This document shows positions 11,981 through 22,254 of a DNA stretch of 64,000 nt, one piece after another (the first letter of the stretch is position 1; each line of letters begins with the position of its first letter). A program made the position numbers and the translations under genes. The stretch spans positions 25,853,600 through 25,917,599 of the forward strand of contig CM070563.1 of NCBI GenBank assembly GCA_036346405.1, in the 5' to 3' direction. Under the pieces are notes generated by a model that was not told the DNA's origin, did not search any database, and saw only the letters and a program-made list of their open reading frames with translations. The stretch comes from Phyllostachys edulis. Its lineage: Eukaryota > Streptophyta > Magnoliopsida > Poales > Poaceae.

Positions 11981-14164
11981 GAAAGGCAGGGGGAGGCGCT
12001 GCTTTTTCCGGAGCGTGATTGCATCATGTGAAGACAACCGAGCGGAAAGACTGAGCGAAGGCCATAGGTGCTGCCCAGGAGCAGAGGCACTGCTTTGTGT
12101 TGTCCTCTACACAGAAGCAGCGGGTCACATCGGGAAGAACAGGGATCATCAAGGTCTCACGAAGAAAGACAGGGCACCGTCAAGTCAAGTCGGGAGGCAA
12201 GGGTCCAGCAGGTCCCACGAAGTACCGAGCGTCGCTGCTTCAAGCGGGTTCACGGAGAAAAGCCGAACGTTTTAATGGACGAAACAGAAGACAAAGCGGG
12301 TTCGCATGTGACGTTCCGACGCGTACGTGCAGTGGATGCGCTGAAGGTGCCGCGCCTGACGCCGTACCTCGCCGGCGAGGCAGCCGAGGATTTCCGGTTC
12401 GGGGCGAACTTCGCGGTGGGCGGCGCAACGGCGAATGACGCAGAGTTCTTTGAGGGCAGGGGGATCATGCCGTTCGTGCATCTCTCCCTCCCTCAGCACT
12501 GAGATGGGCTGGTTCAAGAGTCTTGCAGCTTCTTGGCTCCTCTGCTCAAGGTGAACATTATATTGATGCATATAAAATACGAGATCTCGTGTGTTAATTT
12601 TTTGAGCTTAATTTTGACCTTCGCTATGATCATCCTTAGAGCAAAGAACGATCACGGCGAGCTCGCCCCTCGTCGTTGGAGAGATGGGAGCCAACGACTA
12701 CCTCATCGCCTTCTCCCAGAACCGGACTCTCAACGAGGTCAGGACCTTCGTGCCGGGCATCATCGACGCCGTCCGTTCATCTGTCACAGTATGTGATACA
12801 CCATTAATTCTAGTATGTATCTCCATAAAACTTGTGTTCCTGACATTTTGTAAGGATGCATACAGGAACTGATCGAGGTCGGAGCGAGAACTGTGGTGGT
12901 TCAGGGGATGCTGCCGCTCGGCTGCGAGCCGCGGCTGCGCGAGCTCTTCAAGCACGGCAACCGCGCCGACGACTACGACAAGTCCGGTTGCTTGACAAGC
13001 CTCAACGAGCTCGCCGAGCAGCACAACCGCGCACTCAACGGCGTGCTGGACGAGCACCGTCGGGCACACCCAAGCACGGCCATCATCTACGCCGACTTAT
13101 ACCGCGCCATCACCGACATCATCGTGTCGCCGCGCAAACACGGTGCGCATAAACTCTCTCCGGTCTAAGATAGATGCCATTTTAGATTTATGTACGTAGA
13201 ACAAACTAAAGATAGAAGTCATAGAACAAAGCTGGTCTTCACCTCACTTGTACTTCTTTCAACACCACTCTCCGGCTCTCCCTCCGCCTGACACGTTAAT
13301 GGGATGTGCAGGGTTTGGCGACTCGCCGTTGTTCGCGTGCGGCGGCGGCGGCGGCGGCGGCGGCCCGTACAACGCGAACATCACGGCAGGGTGCGACAAG
13401 GAAGGCTCGACAGTAGAGGTGGGAGTCGGGCCGGGCCATTCGTGCGTTCGCCGAGGCCCGGCGGCTCGGCACGGCCCAAGCACGGCCTAGGCACGCCACG
13501 TGGCGGGCAGCTGGCACGGCAGGACGACAAAGCCGGCCGGGCCTAGGAAGGCGGCACGGTGGGCGACACGGCACGCCCGGTGGTGTGCGTGCTTGGGCGG
13601 TCGGCAAGACGCCAAGACGCCAAGACGCTGCTGGCGGCGGCGTCGCCTCAAGCCTCTCCGCGATCGCGCCCCGCCAGACCGCCTCCTCCCCGCCAGCAGC
13701 TCACTTCGGCCTCGTCCTCGTCGCCTCCGCGGTGGGGCGGCCAGCCGAGCCGGCAGCGGCGAAGGCGCCGGAGCCTTGAGCGAGGGCGGCAGATATGAGC
13801 CTCGGCCTCGCAGCCTCAACTCCCGCCGCCACGCGCCGCCTCAACTCCGCCGCCTCCTCGTGCCCTCGCGCCGCCTCGCCTCCGCGGTCCGCCGCCTCTT
13901 CGTGCCTCACGCACAAGGCCGCCTCAACTCCTCTTGTCGCGATGGGGAGGCGACGCTGGGGAGGCGACGGTAGCTGCCTAGCGCGATGGGGAGGCGGCGC
14001 CGGGAGGCGCACGGTAGTCAGCGATGGGGAGGCCGGAGGCACTAGGAGGAGGAGGCCGGCGATGGGGGGCGAGGCGCTCGGTAGAGGCCGGGCTGGCCGG
14101 CGATGGTGGAGCCGTGGCGTGGAGGACCTGGCCGCCTGGAGGAGTGGAGGCGATGTGGCCTGGG

Positions 14165-14286
14165 GCTGCTGGAGTGCTGGGAGCAAATGGGGGATTGGGG
14201 GAGAAGGAGATGAACCGAGCCGAAGCTGCTGGAGTGCTGCTGTGCTGGGAGCAAATGGGGGATTGGGGGAGATGAACCGAGCCGAA
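14165..14286 (+). repeat. Tandem duplication of about 60 bp within the hAT element
   Basis: GCTGCTGGAGTGCTG begins each of two adjacent units that both end in GATGAACCGAGCCGAA. The second has a short extra CTGCTGTG insertion and lacks an AGAAGG stretch. Confidence 0.75.
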
Positions 14287-15068
14287 GGCTCTAGAAACCA
14301 GAGAAGAGAGAGAGAGAGAGAGGGGGAATCTCCTCGTTGGTGAATGCCTGAATGGTGACCGCTACTTTTACTTTCTCCAACAGGTGAGGACTGAGGAGAG
14401 GACGATGCTTTGCTGAGGAGAGGACGGATGTTTTGCTTTCTTTCGAATCGAGAGAGATAGACAGAGGGAATCCAGGGAAAAAGCGAAGACAACGGGCAAA
14501 TAGAGAAGCAACGGGCAAGCACAGAGAGACATGATACGACATAAAATTGATTTGATAACGTGTCATTAGCAACGGCTCTCATCATTGTGACATCGTGGCT
14601 ATAAAACGAAGCTCATTTCTCATTGATTCATCAATTCTCATTTCAGCTCATTTCTTCATCATTCATTTACTCTCCCTCATTTCTTCAATAGCCATCTACT
14701 CTCCCTATTTATTCTCCATCCATTATGCTGCTAAGGAGTCGGAGCACTAAGGAACTCCCGAGCGGTATGCTACCGAGGAGTCGGAACACGAAAAGGACAG
14801 CAGGGCGACTTAGTGTAAGCTCTCGCCGTCGCTCCCCTAGTCCTCCTCCGGCTCCGACTCCCGTTGATGCTCGCCAGTTCTCGCCAAGCATGGGAGACTA
14901 CGGCATGGATGACCATCATATGGACGGTACGGAGGGCTACGAGGAGTACCAGGCGTCCGGAGCCAATGGGGACTCCAGTTCTCCCGCGTCCTGAGCAGTA
15001 ACATTGGCGGTCTCGACGAAGGGCTTAATTGTCGAAGCACATGACACGGAGCCAGAAATCCACGACGC

Positions 15069-16939
15069 CAAATGGTAGATATCGCAACATGTAATTATTG
15101 CCAAGCTAAATTATCTCGTCAGCAATTTGCAGGACAGGCACTTGAACCGGCACTACAAGGCATGCTTGCGCAAGATCGGGCGCAGAGCCGAGGGGAGGAG
15201 TACAAACGCAGCTAAACTTCGAGGCCGATGGCTCTGTAAGTACTTGGGTATACAACCCGCTTTACGCGTGAGGAAATCGCTAGATATATTGTTGCGGAAG
15301 ATCAACCAATTAGGATGGGTGAAAGGCTGTGGCGTTCAAAAAAATGATCCAACGCGCTTTTGCCCACAGTACCAACATGTTAGTAGGAGAACCACTACAT
15401 CCGATATTTTAAGGTCAGATCATAAGGAACTAGCAGAGCTAAAAGAACAATTCCTACAAATTCAGTTCTCTTTTGCTATAACTTCAGACATTTGGACATC
15501 ATCACACCAGAGAAGTGCTTACCTTAATGTTGTAGCCCATTATTTAGACGACAATTACAAACTAAACAAGAGAGTCATAAGGTTTAAGCCAATTAACGAA
15601 TCGCACACGGAGATGCCATTGCCGGCGTATACTATCGTGCACTTGATGATTTTAAGATAGATAATAAGATTGCTTCTATCACTCTTGATAACGCATCGTG
15701 AACACATCGCTATGAACATCCTCACCCCAAGATTGCAGACGATATTGGTGGTTATGTTCTCCACCGAGAGATGCGATGCCATATCTTGAACCTTGTTGTT
15801 CAAGACGGTATGCTAGCGATTGGCGGATATTTGAACAAGATATCATGACGCGCTCGCTACCTCACAAATTCCCACAAGTGGCGGCTGTGTTCGCGAATAT
15901 TTGTGACCAATGGGAAGGAGCCAAGAAAATTCGGTTTTGACATGAAGGTGAGGTAGAACTCAACCTACATCATGTTAAAGAAGTTACAAGGGTGCGAACA
16001 TGTTATATCTGTTTTTGTCAATGCTAACTCTCAAAACAATGAATTGATAGTTACCAATTCAGATTAGCGATTCTTTGGTCATTTTCGACGCTTTTACAAC
16101 CTTTTTATAGAGCAACAAAAATGTTATCCGGTGTTTATTACCCTACCTCTTGCTTAGTTATAGAATATATTTGGTTAATTGCAAACAAGATTGCCAAATC
16201 TAGGAAGGATTCCATTTTAGGTCATGCTGTTGCACTAATGGAGGAAAAGTTTATTAAATATTTTAGTTCTATTTCACATGTGTATTGCTTTGCTATTATT
16301 TTCGATCCTACGAAAAAGTTGCCAGGTTTGCAGATGGGTATGGAGGGAATAGGTGAATGCCTTGGTCTTGATTACTCGGAAGCTTTTGCACATGTCAAAG
16401 AGGAGCTTTTTCGTGTTTTCGTGATGTATCATGACAAGTTCTAGAGCGTGAGATCGAGACTACATAGCGAGCGCAACAAGGAAAGAAAAGCTTGACATCC
16501 CACTTGTGGAAGAAGCTAAAGGGCAAGTCCAGTTCTTCGTCCTCTCGGTCTCGTGCAACCCCTCGTGGAATTACGTCTCGAGCTAAACCATTATCTGGAG
16601 CATGATTTTGCAAACATCGATCCTGATCTTTCCAGTGGAAAGATAGACTTACTCGAGTGGTGGAAGAACAACAAGCGGATATTTCCTGTGCTATCACATT
16701 TCGCACGGATGTTACATTGTGCTTTGGTGTCGATGTATCTTCGTATAACGCTCAAAGATGGCAGGAGAATAATTGAAGAAAGAAGATCATCCCTTACGCC
16801 TAAGATGGTGGAGGCAATCACATGCGCCAATGATTGGGAATTGGCTAAAGAGCGGCAACAGCATCAATTGGAGGATCTTGAGATTGTGCAAAGTCTGGAC
16901 GACCTCGAACGCATGAACGATCTCGACATTGATGAGTAG
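15069..16939 (+). pseudogene. hAT transposase, degenerate (BED finger, core and C-terminal dimerisation region)
   Basis: The transposase frame is split. A BED-type zinc finger reads TCNYCQAKLS and, after a frameshift, HLNRHYKAC at about 15075-15165. The core block reads FAITSDIWTSSHQRSAYLNV near 15470-15540, followed by SITLDNAS after another shift at about 15620. RYLTNSHKW occurs near 15860. An open piece at 16121-16444 belongs to the middle region. The C-terminal hAT dimerisation region is at 16553-16939 (DLLEWWKNNKRIFPVLSHFA, GRRIIEERRSSLTPKMVEA). The usual SSxxAFSxGGR part is altered to MYLRITLKDGR. Several stops and frameshifts make it inactive. An upstream ORF at 14725-14994 may be the former N-terminus. 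Confidence 0.75.
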
Positions 16940-17516
16940 TTAGTATGTACACATCTTTATCTTGTACTCTTTTCCTTACTCGGGAACCCCTCTGGGCGTA
17001 AGGTTTTAACGAGGCAAGAACATTGTATCTGTAAAATATCAAGAAAATTTCACTTTTTCCTGAAATATTTTCGTGCCCATGTTTGTACATAATTAATTCA
17101 ATTTTAACTAGGCTTTTAATGAGGCGGCACGACCGCTGAGAGAATGAAGATGGCGGTCGCCGCCACCATCGCCGCCGCCGCCACCAATAGTTACTTAGGG
17201 TTGGGCTTGGGCGGCACAGCCACGACCGACATCTGACGGACTTTGGGCCGTGCTCGGTCTGACCGAATGCGAGGTGGGGCGGCGGTGACGCACGACGGCG
17301 GGTGATCGGCCGAGCCGACACGCACCACGACGAGGCCGAAGCACAATGGACCCGGACCGTGCCGCAAGACGGCCTACCAATTCCACCTCTACTCGGACGA
17401 CAGATACGCTGACCCGTCGAAGTACGTTTCTTGGGACGGGATCCACTACACGGAGGCTGCATATAGAGCAATTGCTCGTGGCATTTTGGAAGGACCATAT
17501 GCCATGCCCCCAGTAT

Positions 17517-17843
17517 TGTCGTAAATATTAAATGAGTGAGGTAGACATAGGTTGGAAAGAGAACTGAAAGTTTGAGAGATAGCAACTAGATGAGAGAATA
17601 CTTCTTTCTGCGTTTGTTTCCTCCAAAAGATTACAATGCCTATTTATTATATATGACTTTTTACTTGATCCTTAAAATATAGACTTCTAGTGTAATTGAA
17701 CTCTTTTACTATGATTCTTAATACAATTAGAACTCTCTTATTTTTCGACCTTAAGACTAGGATTTCTAATACAGATTGAACTTCTCTTACTAGAACTTTT
17801 AATACGATAAGAACTCACTTTTCTTGACCTTAAGACTACAACA
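17517..17843 (-). mobile_element. Probable solo LTR (minus orientation)
   Basis: The 327-bp stretch begins TGTCGTA and ends with the inverse of TGTTGTA, the short terminal inverted repeat expected of an LTR. On the minus strand a TATATAATAAATAGG promoter-like block lies near 17645-17660. U3 carries a tandem duplication containing GACCTTAAGACTA twice. No target duplication is visible (AGTAT versus GCTAC), so it could instead be one end of a deleted element. It abuts the GDSL remnant on the left and the phosphatase fragment on the right. Confidence 0.45.
17700..17838 (+). repeat. Imperfect tandem repeat, about 77-bp period
   Basis: Two units share TCTTAATAC/TTTTAATAC, AAGAACTC-type and GACCTTAAGACTA segments (17749 and 17825). 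Confidence 0.5.
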
Positions 17844-17926
17844 GCTACCAAAAAAAATAAAGTGTCATATCAGAATAAGTATCAACAAAGCCGTAAAGTA
17901 TTTAGGACAGGAAGTAATGGTCAAAC

Positions 17927-19009
17927 CTGAAACACAGCACCACCTTGAGATTTCGCTTGCATATTCAGTGAGCTCAACAGTGACAGTATCGCAATATCAT
18001 CTTCACCACGGTCGAGGATATCCCCAACTTGAACCAGAACATGTACACGAGCATATCACATACTTCTTCTCCGTGGTGGTGGGGGATAAATAAATAAAAA
18101 AAGGTGTAAAATTGCACAGACCAATAGCTGCACCTGAGGGAGCACATTGTGTTGTGTGGTACTGGTATCCATAGAAAATACCAAGTTAGACACATTTTGA
18201 CTGAACAATGCAGGAGATTGCAAGTCATTGCACTTTTGTTGTCAACCAAAACAGGGAAATGAAGGTGCATCATGCTTACAGTCTGCAGAATCTATTCTCT
18301 TAACAGAAAACTTGAGAAAAAATTAATGAACCAATAGAGAGGACTTGGAATGTGCTGCAAACATGGAACAAACATGTTACCGTCTGTCCGCCTGTCGGTC
18401 CACACATGACCATCTGATTCTGAACTCAGGACACCGGCCATCACCAGCGCAGCTCTCGTTTGGTAGAGATCACCATGGAGGTCACCAACTGCGAATTTCA
18501 AGCTAACACACTATCAAGAAACTACCATCAATGTTCAAATGCTGCCACTGGAAAGGTTAAATCTCCTCTGCTATTCTGAATAAAACTTTGGGGTCAGACA
18601 GTCACTAGCTTCACTTGGAATCGAGTGGGAGCACGAGCTGCACGGCAGTCCCCCAATTTCCCATTCCGGTGACCTCAAAGTAATAAATGCTACCAATATT
18701 CCTAACAGCAAGGTGCAATTCTGCTTTTTGGTTTCTACTTTTGCTCGGGGGGAAAATGTTTGTACACTTGTTTTCCTCCCTAATGGTTGAAACTTGAAAC
18801 GAACAATTTTCCATGGCATTGAAAAACGAAATGTCCACATGCTATATAATTTTGAGGCCCTTACGATCAGGCCAAGACAATAACCGACCAGAGTCAGAGA
18901 GCTGTTCAATCATATATACATGCATGTACAATGACCGAGAAAATGAGCTGATGTAGGTACCGGAGACAATGCGGCGGCCGGGTGCGGACACGAACGTGGG
19001 CAGGTCCCC
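17927..19009 (-). pseudogene. Shewanella-like protein phosphatase (SLP) gene fragment, three exons
   Basis: Three minus-strand exons match the N-terminal part of a plant Shewanella-like PPP-family phosphatase. Exon 18961-19009 reads GDLPTFVSAPGRRIVS. Exon 18381-18488 reads VGDLHGDLYQTRAALVMAGV with the GDxHG metal-binding motif. Exon 17927-18039 reads VLVQVGDILDRGEDDIAIL with GDxxDRG. Splice sites are CAG/GT at 19010 and 18960, GCAG at 18489 and GT at 18380. Joining the first two exons restores the VSVGDLHGD frame. The acceptor of the third exon lacks AG (ATG instead). The GNHE exon and everything downstream are missing, and the N-terminal targeting region is not recognisable. It keeps its introns, so it moved or survived as genomic DNA rather than through a cDNA. 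Confidence 0.75.
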
Positions 19010-22000
19010 TGTTAGAACGAGAACAAAAATCAAAACACAACCACACTCTGATTGCTCTGAAGAACTTCTGAATAAACACTACTATGAAGCTTCAGAAAAA
19101 TCTGTCGAACGAAACAGAGAACAGAAATCGATTGGTTCCAATTTGCGCTGCACAACACAATGCGACTTTTCTATTTTCTTATAAAGACATCAAACTGAGT
19201 TACCTAAACGAGACGAATTCGGTTTCTTGACTCCGTTTCTCTAGGGAATCTGAAACACGAACACTGACGGGAACTAGACAAGCTACAGTGTCCGAACCGA
19301 AAACGGACAGAGAAGAAACTAAAACTCAGACAGACTCGGATTCGCTTTTAACATTGCGATTCAATACAAGTTTAACCGAAAAACAAAACTAAAACTTAGT
19401 CGACAAGATTAAGTCTAACATCCCCAGCGACGGTGATCGAGCAGTACGAAGAGCACCTGCGCCTGCAGGTTAGCAAAAGGCGGAACTGCGAAACTGGTGG
19501 CGGTGGTGGTGACAAGCCTGAAAGAGAAAATGGCCATGCTGCAACGGTTCGCCGTTCCTTCTGATTCCTATCCTACAATGCTCACGTGTACAGCGAGGCA
19601 CGGCTGGCTATCAAGTGGACGGTGCTAGCTGCTGCTCTGTGCCATGCTACAAAACTAGAGACGAGGAAGAAGAAGCTAGGAGGGAGGGCCGGCAGGCAGC
19701 TTAGCTGGTGGTGATGCAGCGGCGGCGACGTACTGGCGATTTGGGTTGTGGGCAGGCCTGGTGTGAGGACTGAGGAGTAGTGAGAGCTGAGAGGAGCGTT
19801 GTGGAGTAAAACTAGTAGTGGCTCAAAGGGGTGTGTTGGTGTGTGACTGTAACCAGTGCTACCTGAGGTGAGGTGACCTCTCAGCCAGCCATCTGTGGAT
19901 TGAGTTGAGTTCTCGCCTCGCCTCGCCTCGCCCGACGGACCAAGCAGCTTGTAACCAAACCACGCACGTTACGTCGTTGCGTACCCTTGGCCTTGGACTC
20001 TTGGTGGTGCCGAGCTGAGGCGGTCGGGTGGATGGGCCGGCACGTCTGCGCCCGCATCGTCGTCGGCCGCCTCACGCCGGCACGCGCGGCGGTTGGAGTT
20101 TTTGGCTCATTTGTCAGGGTTTTTGACACATTTTAGTTTTTCCTAGGACTAGGTCAAACTGCAAAAGTCTAACCTGTAATCTTCAGTTAAATCATCGCTT
20201 ATCTGTAAATCGTTGAATTTTCTTTTGCACTATAAAAACTGTGCGCCACTGCGTCGAGACACTGTGCTGCCCGAGCCGCTGTGCGCGCATGTTCTGCTTT
20301 CGGCTCTCGCACTGCAGTGGCCCGGGGGTGCGGCAGCCCGGTGCGTTGGCCCGGGGTGCCGCAGGCCTAGGTCTATGTGCGTGGCAGGTTTATGCCATAG
20401 TGTTATTTTTACCATTTCGTCAAAAAAAACTAGATTTGATTTTGTCATGAAACAGTTCCAAATGAACCAACAGCTCCGGTAGTCTGGGCTGCTTCCGCCT
20501 GGACCGGCCTGCTCTGTCTTAACTTGGTGAATATACGAAACGCACACAACCAAGACATCATCAGCGCAGCACGGCCCGTGGCACCTCTCGTATTGCGTAT
20601 TGCGTCGGTCACCGTTACGCAAACATCCATTTCGTCTGCCAAGAGAGAAACAATCTTCCTCGTATAGGAATTTCAATGAAGTTCCCCGATCATTGCAATA
20701 ACCTGTTATGTCCATAACCATAGTGGCCGATATCCGATAGACTAGGATCCTCTGCTTTTAGAGATTTGACTTTACATGCTAATAACCTCCGACTTTGTTA
20801 ATTATATGGACGCAACTAGCTAGGACGAGGTATTTCTATCGTACGCTCCGACGCAACATCCGGACACAACATTTGTAACAAAAATAATCCATGTGTACAA
20901 CAAAATGCGCAAATGATAAATACAAAGCCAAGAAAAAAAATTAAGAAAAATATCAAATTCTCACTAAAAATACATGAAATCATCATTATAAAATATGGTT
21001 GTGCTTTTAAAAACTAGTTCAACTATCCTAAAACTGGATGGATAAGGTTAGATAGGGTATCTGTGGATAGAGCGTCCGATGGAGCCGATGAGATCGGACG
21101 CACGACCAATATGATTTCTCTAATTATATTACCATGAATAATATTGCTATTCAGCGGGTGTCTGCTGCTTATACCATATGCATGTGTGCGTCTACGGCTC
21201 CCCCTCTTCATCGCCCCCTTACTCAACACATGAACTTGCAAATGGTGTTCAAAACATGTTAATTGGGACGATTTCAAACCGATTTTGGGGGAACTTTATT
21301 GACGATTGTTTCGGCCCAACGCAAAACCTTGTATGCATGGAGGTAAGAGGCTGAAAATCCCCCTATTATATACATAACCGGGTTTAGGCCAAACGGTTCA
21401 GGTTTCAGATCCGTCTTCTCTCCTGGGGACTGGAGTTGGAGAAAGAGACCCCCGATCAAGCCAGGGATTCTTCATTCTTTGCATCGCCATGAGTACCACA
21501 TACTACTAAACCAGTGCTTAATTAACCAGACGGACGGGCCCGGTTGAAGAGCGGGCACTCACGCAGAAGGAAACAAATATTATCCTAGGTCCCTGAGCCC
21601 ATGCGTGACTTCCCTTTCCATGCGTGCAAGGACGGATGCGATGCGTGGGTGCGGTCCACCTAAACGCGCGCATCCCCATGAGAGAAGCGAGCATCCAGCG
21701 TCGATGGTAGAGTTTTTGGCCTATCTCCGTTCGCGAGATGTCTCTAATGCCGAGCACGAGCGAGCAAGCCGGCGTGAATCCTCCTTGGGCCTCGCCGCAT
21801 CCTCGCCTCTCTCTCCCCGCCTACTCTTTCTTCAGCCCGCCGTACGTTGGGAAGAGAGGGTGAGAGACTGATAGAGGAGAGACAGTGTGCCTGCGTTGCG
21901 TAGATACAAAATTCAAATCTTTTCTCTGCAATTCTGCATGCCCTGTGCTGCACTTGTTCTTGTGTCATGGCATCAGCAGGCTGGCAGGCAGGAGCAGTGG

Positions 22001-22249
22001 CAGAACTGAGGACAAGGGCGAGGTAGTGAAAACAATTTCATGAAGACACTGGCAGAGGGGGCCCCATGGGCCAAGGTGAGGTTTGGTGGGCCACCGTCCT
22101 AGTGAGTGAGCAGGGATAGTCTGTTCACAAAACGGGGTCATACCACCGTTGGATACCACTGTACTCACTTCGCTTGTGATGACGGATGAGTGACGACTGA
22201 CGACTGTGGAGATCACAGAGACTATGCTGAATGGTCTTAATACCGTAGG
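19010..22249. other. Intergenic stretch without recognised genes
   Basis: No protein family is recognisable on either strand. Bases 19420-19760 and 19880-20110 are GC-richer than their surroundings and may hold a captured or 5'-UTR-like piece; the plus-strand phrase TVIEQYEEHLRLQ (19432-19470, followed by GT) could be an exon but I cannot assign it. A TATA-like CACTATAAAAAC lies near 20228. Bases 20740-22250 are AT-rich and look like ordinary intergenic DNA. Confidence 0.5.
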
Positions 22250-22254
22250 AATAC

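Larger units (their letters stand above)
13414..17391 (+). mobile_element. hAT-superfamily DNA transposon inside the GDSL last exon
   Basis: The ends are inverted copies: TAGAGGTGG at 13414 and its complement CCACCTCTA ending at 17391, then diverged GC-rich subterminal sequence. Flanking 8-mers are CTCGACAG on the left and CTCGGACG on the right, which agree only partly, so the target duplication is decayed or the ends are a few bases off. The host exon reads through on both sides, which independently sets the limits. Inside is a degenerate hAT transposase. Bases 13430-14590 are GC-rich, with a roughly 60-bp tandem duplication and a GA run at about 14300-14325. Confidence 0.75.
12334..17524 (+). 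pseudogene. GDSL esterase/lipase pseudogene, 5' truncated and split by a hAT transposon
   Basis: Remnants of exons 2-5 of a plant GDSL-type lipase (SGNH hydrolase). Exon pieces: 12334-12550 (block II, GANFAVGGAT; frame disturbed at about 12490 and 12520), about 12641-12788 (block III, VVGEMGANDYL), 12866-13142 (VVQGMLPLGCEPR, IIYADLYRAITDII), then 13312-13413 (GFGDSPLFAC, PYNAN) continuing at 17392-17524 (DPSKYVSWDGIHYTEAAYR, block V Asp and His). The intron borders are GT/AG. The 13414-17391 insertion interrupts the last exon. The first exon with the GDS serine block is absent, so there is no catalytic serine. The stop TAA (17522) may be supplied by an adjoining LTR. The gene was probably dead before or by the hAT insertion. 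Confidence 0.8.

Noticed and set aside
12240..12468. Minus-strand ORFs opposite the GDSL exon
   Set aside because: Shadow frames; the plus strand carries recognisable GDSL block II.
13701..14585. 294-codon minus-strand ORF rich in Pro, Ser, Ala and Arg
   Set aside because: It lies in the GC-rich flank of the hAT element with tandem repeats; no domain is seen and equally long frames occur on the other strand, so it is a composition artefact.
20213..20721. ORFs on both strands after a TATA-like motif at 20228
   Set aside because: No recognisable domain, no splice or start context, and both strands are equally open.
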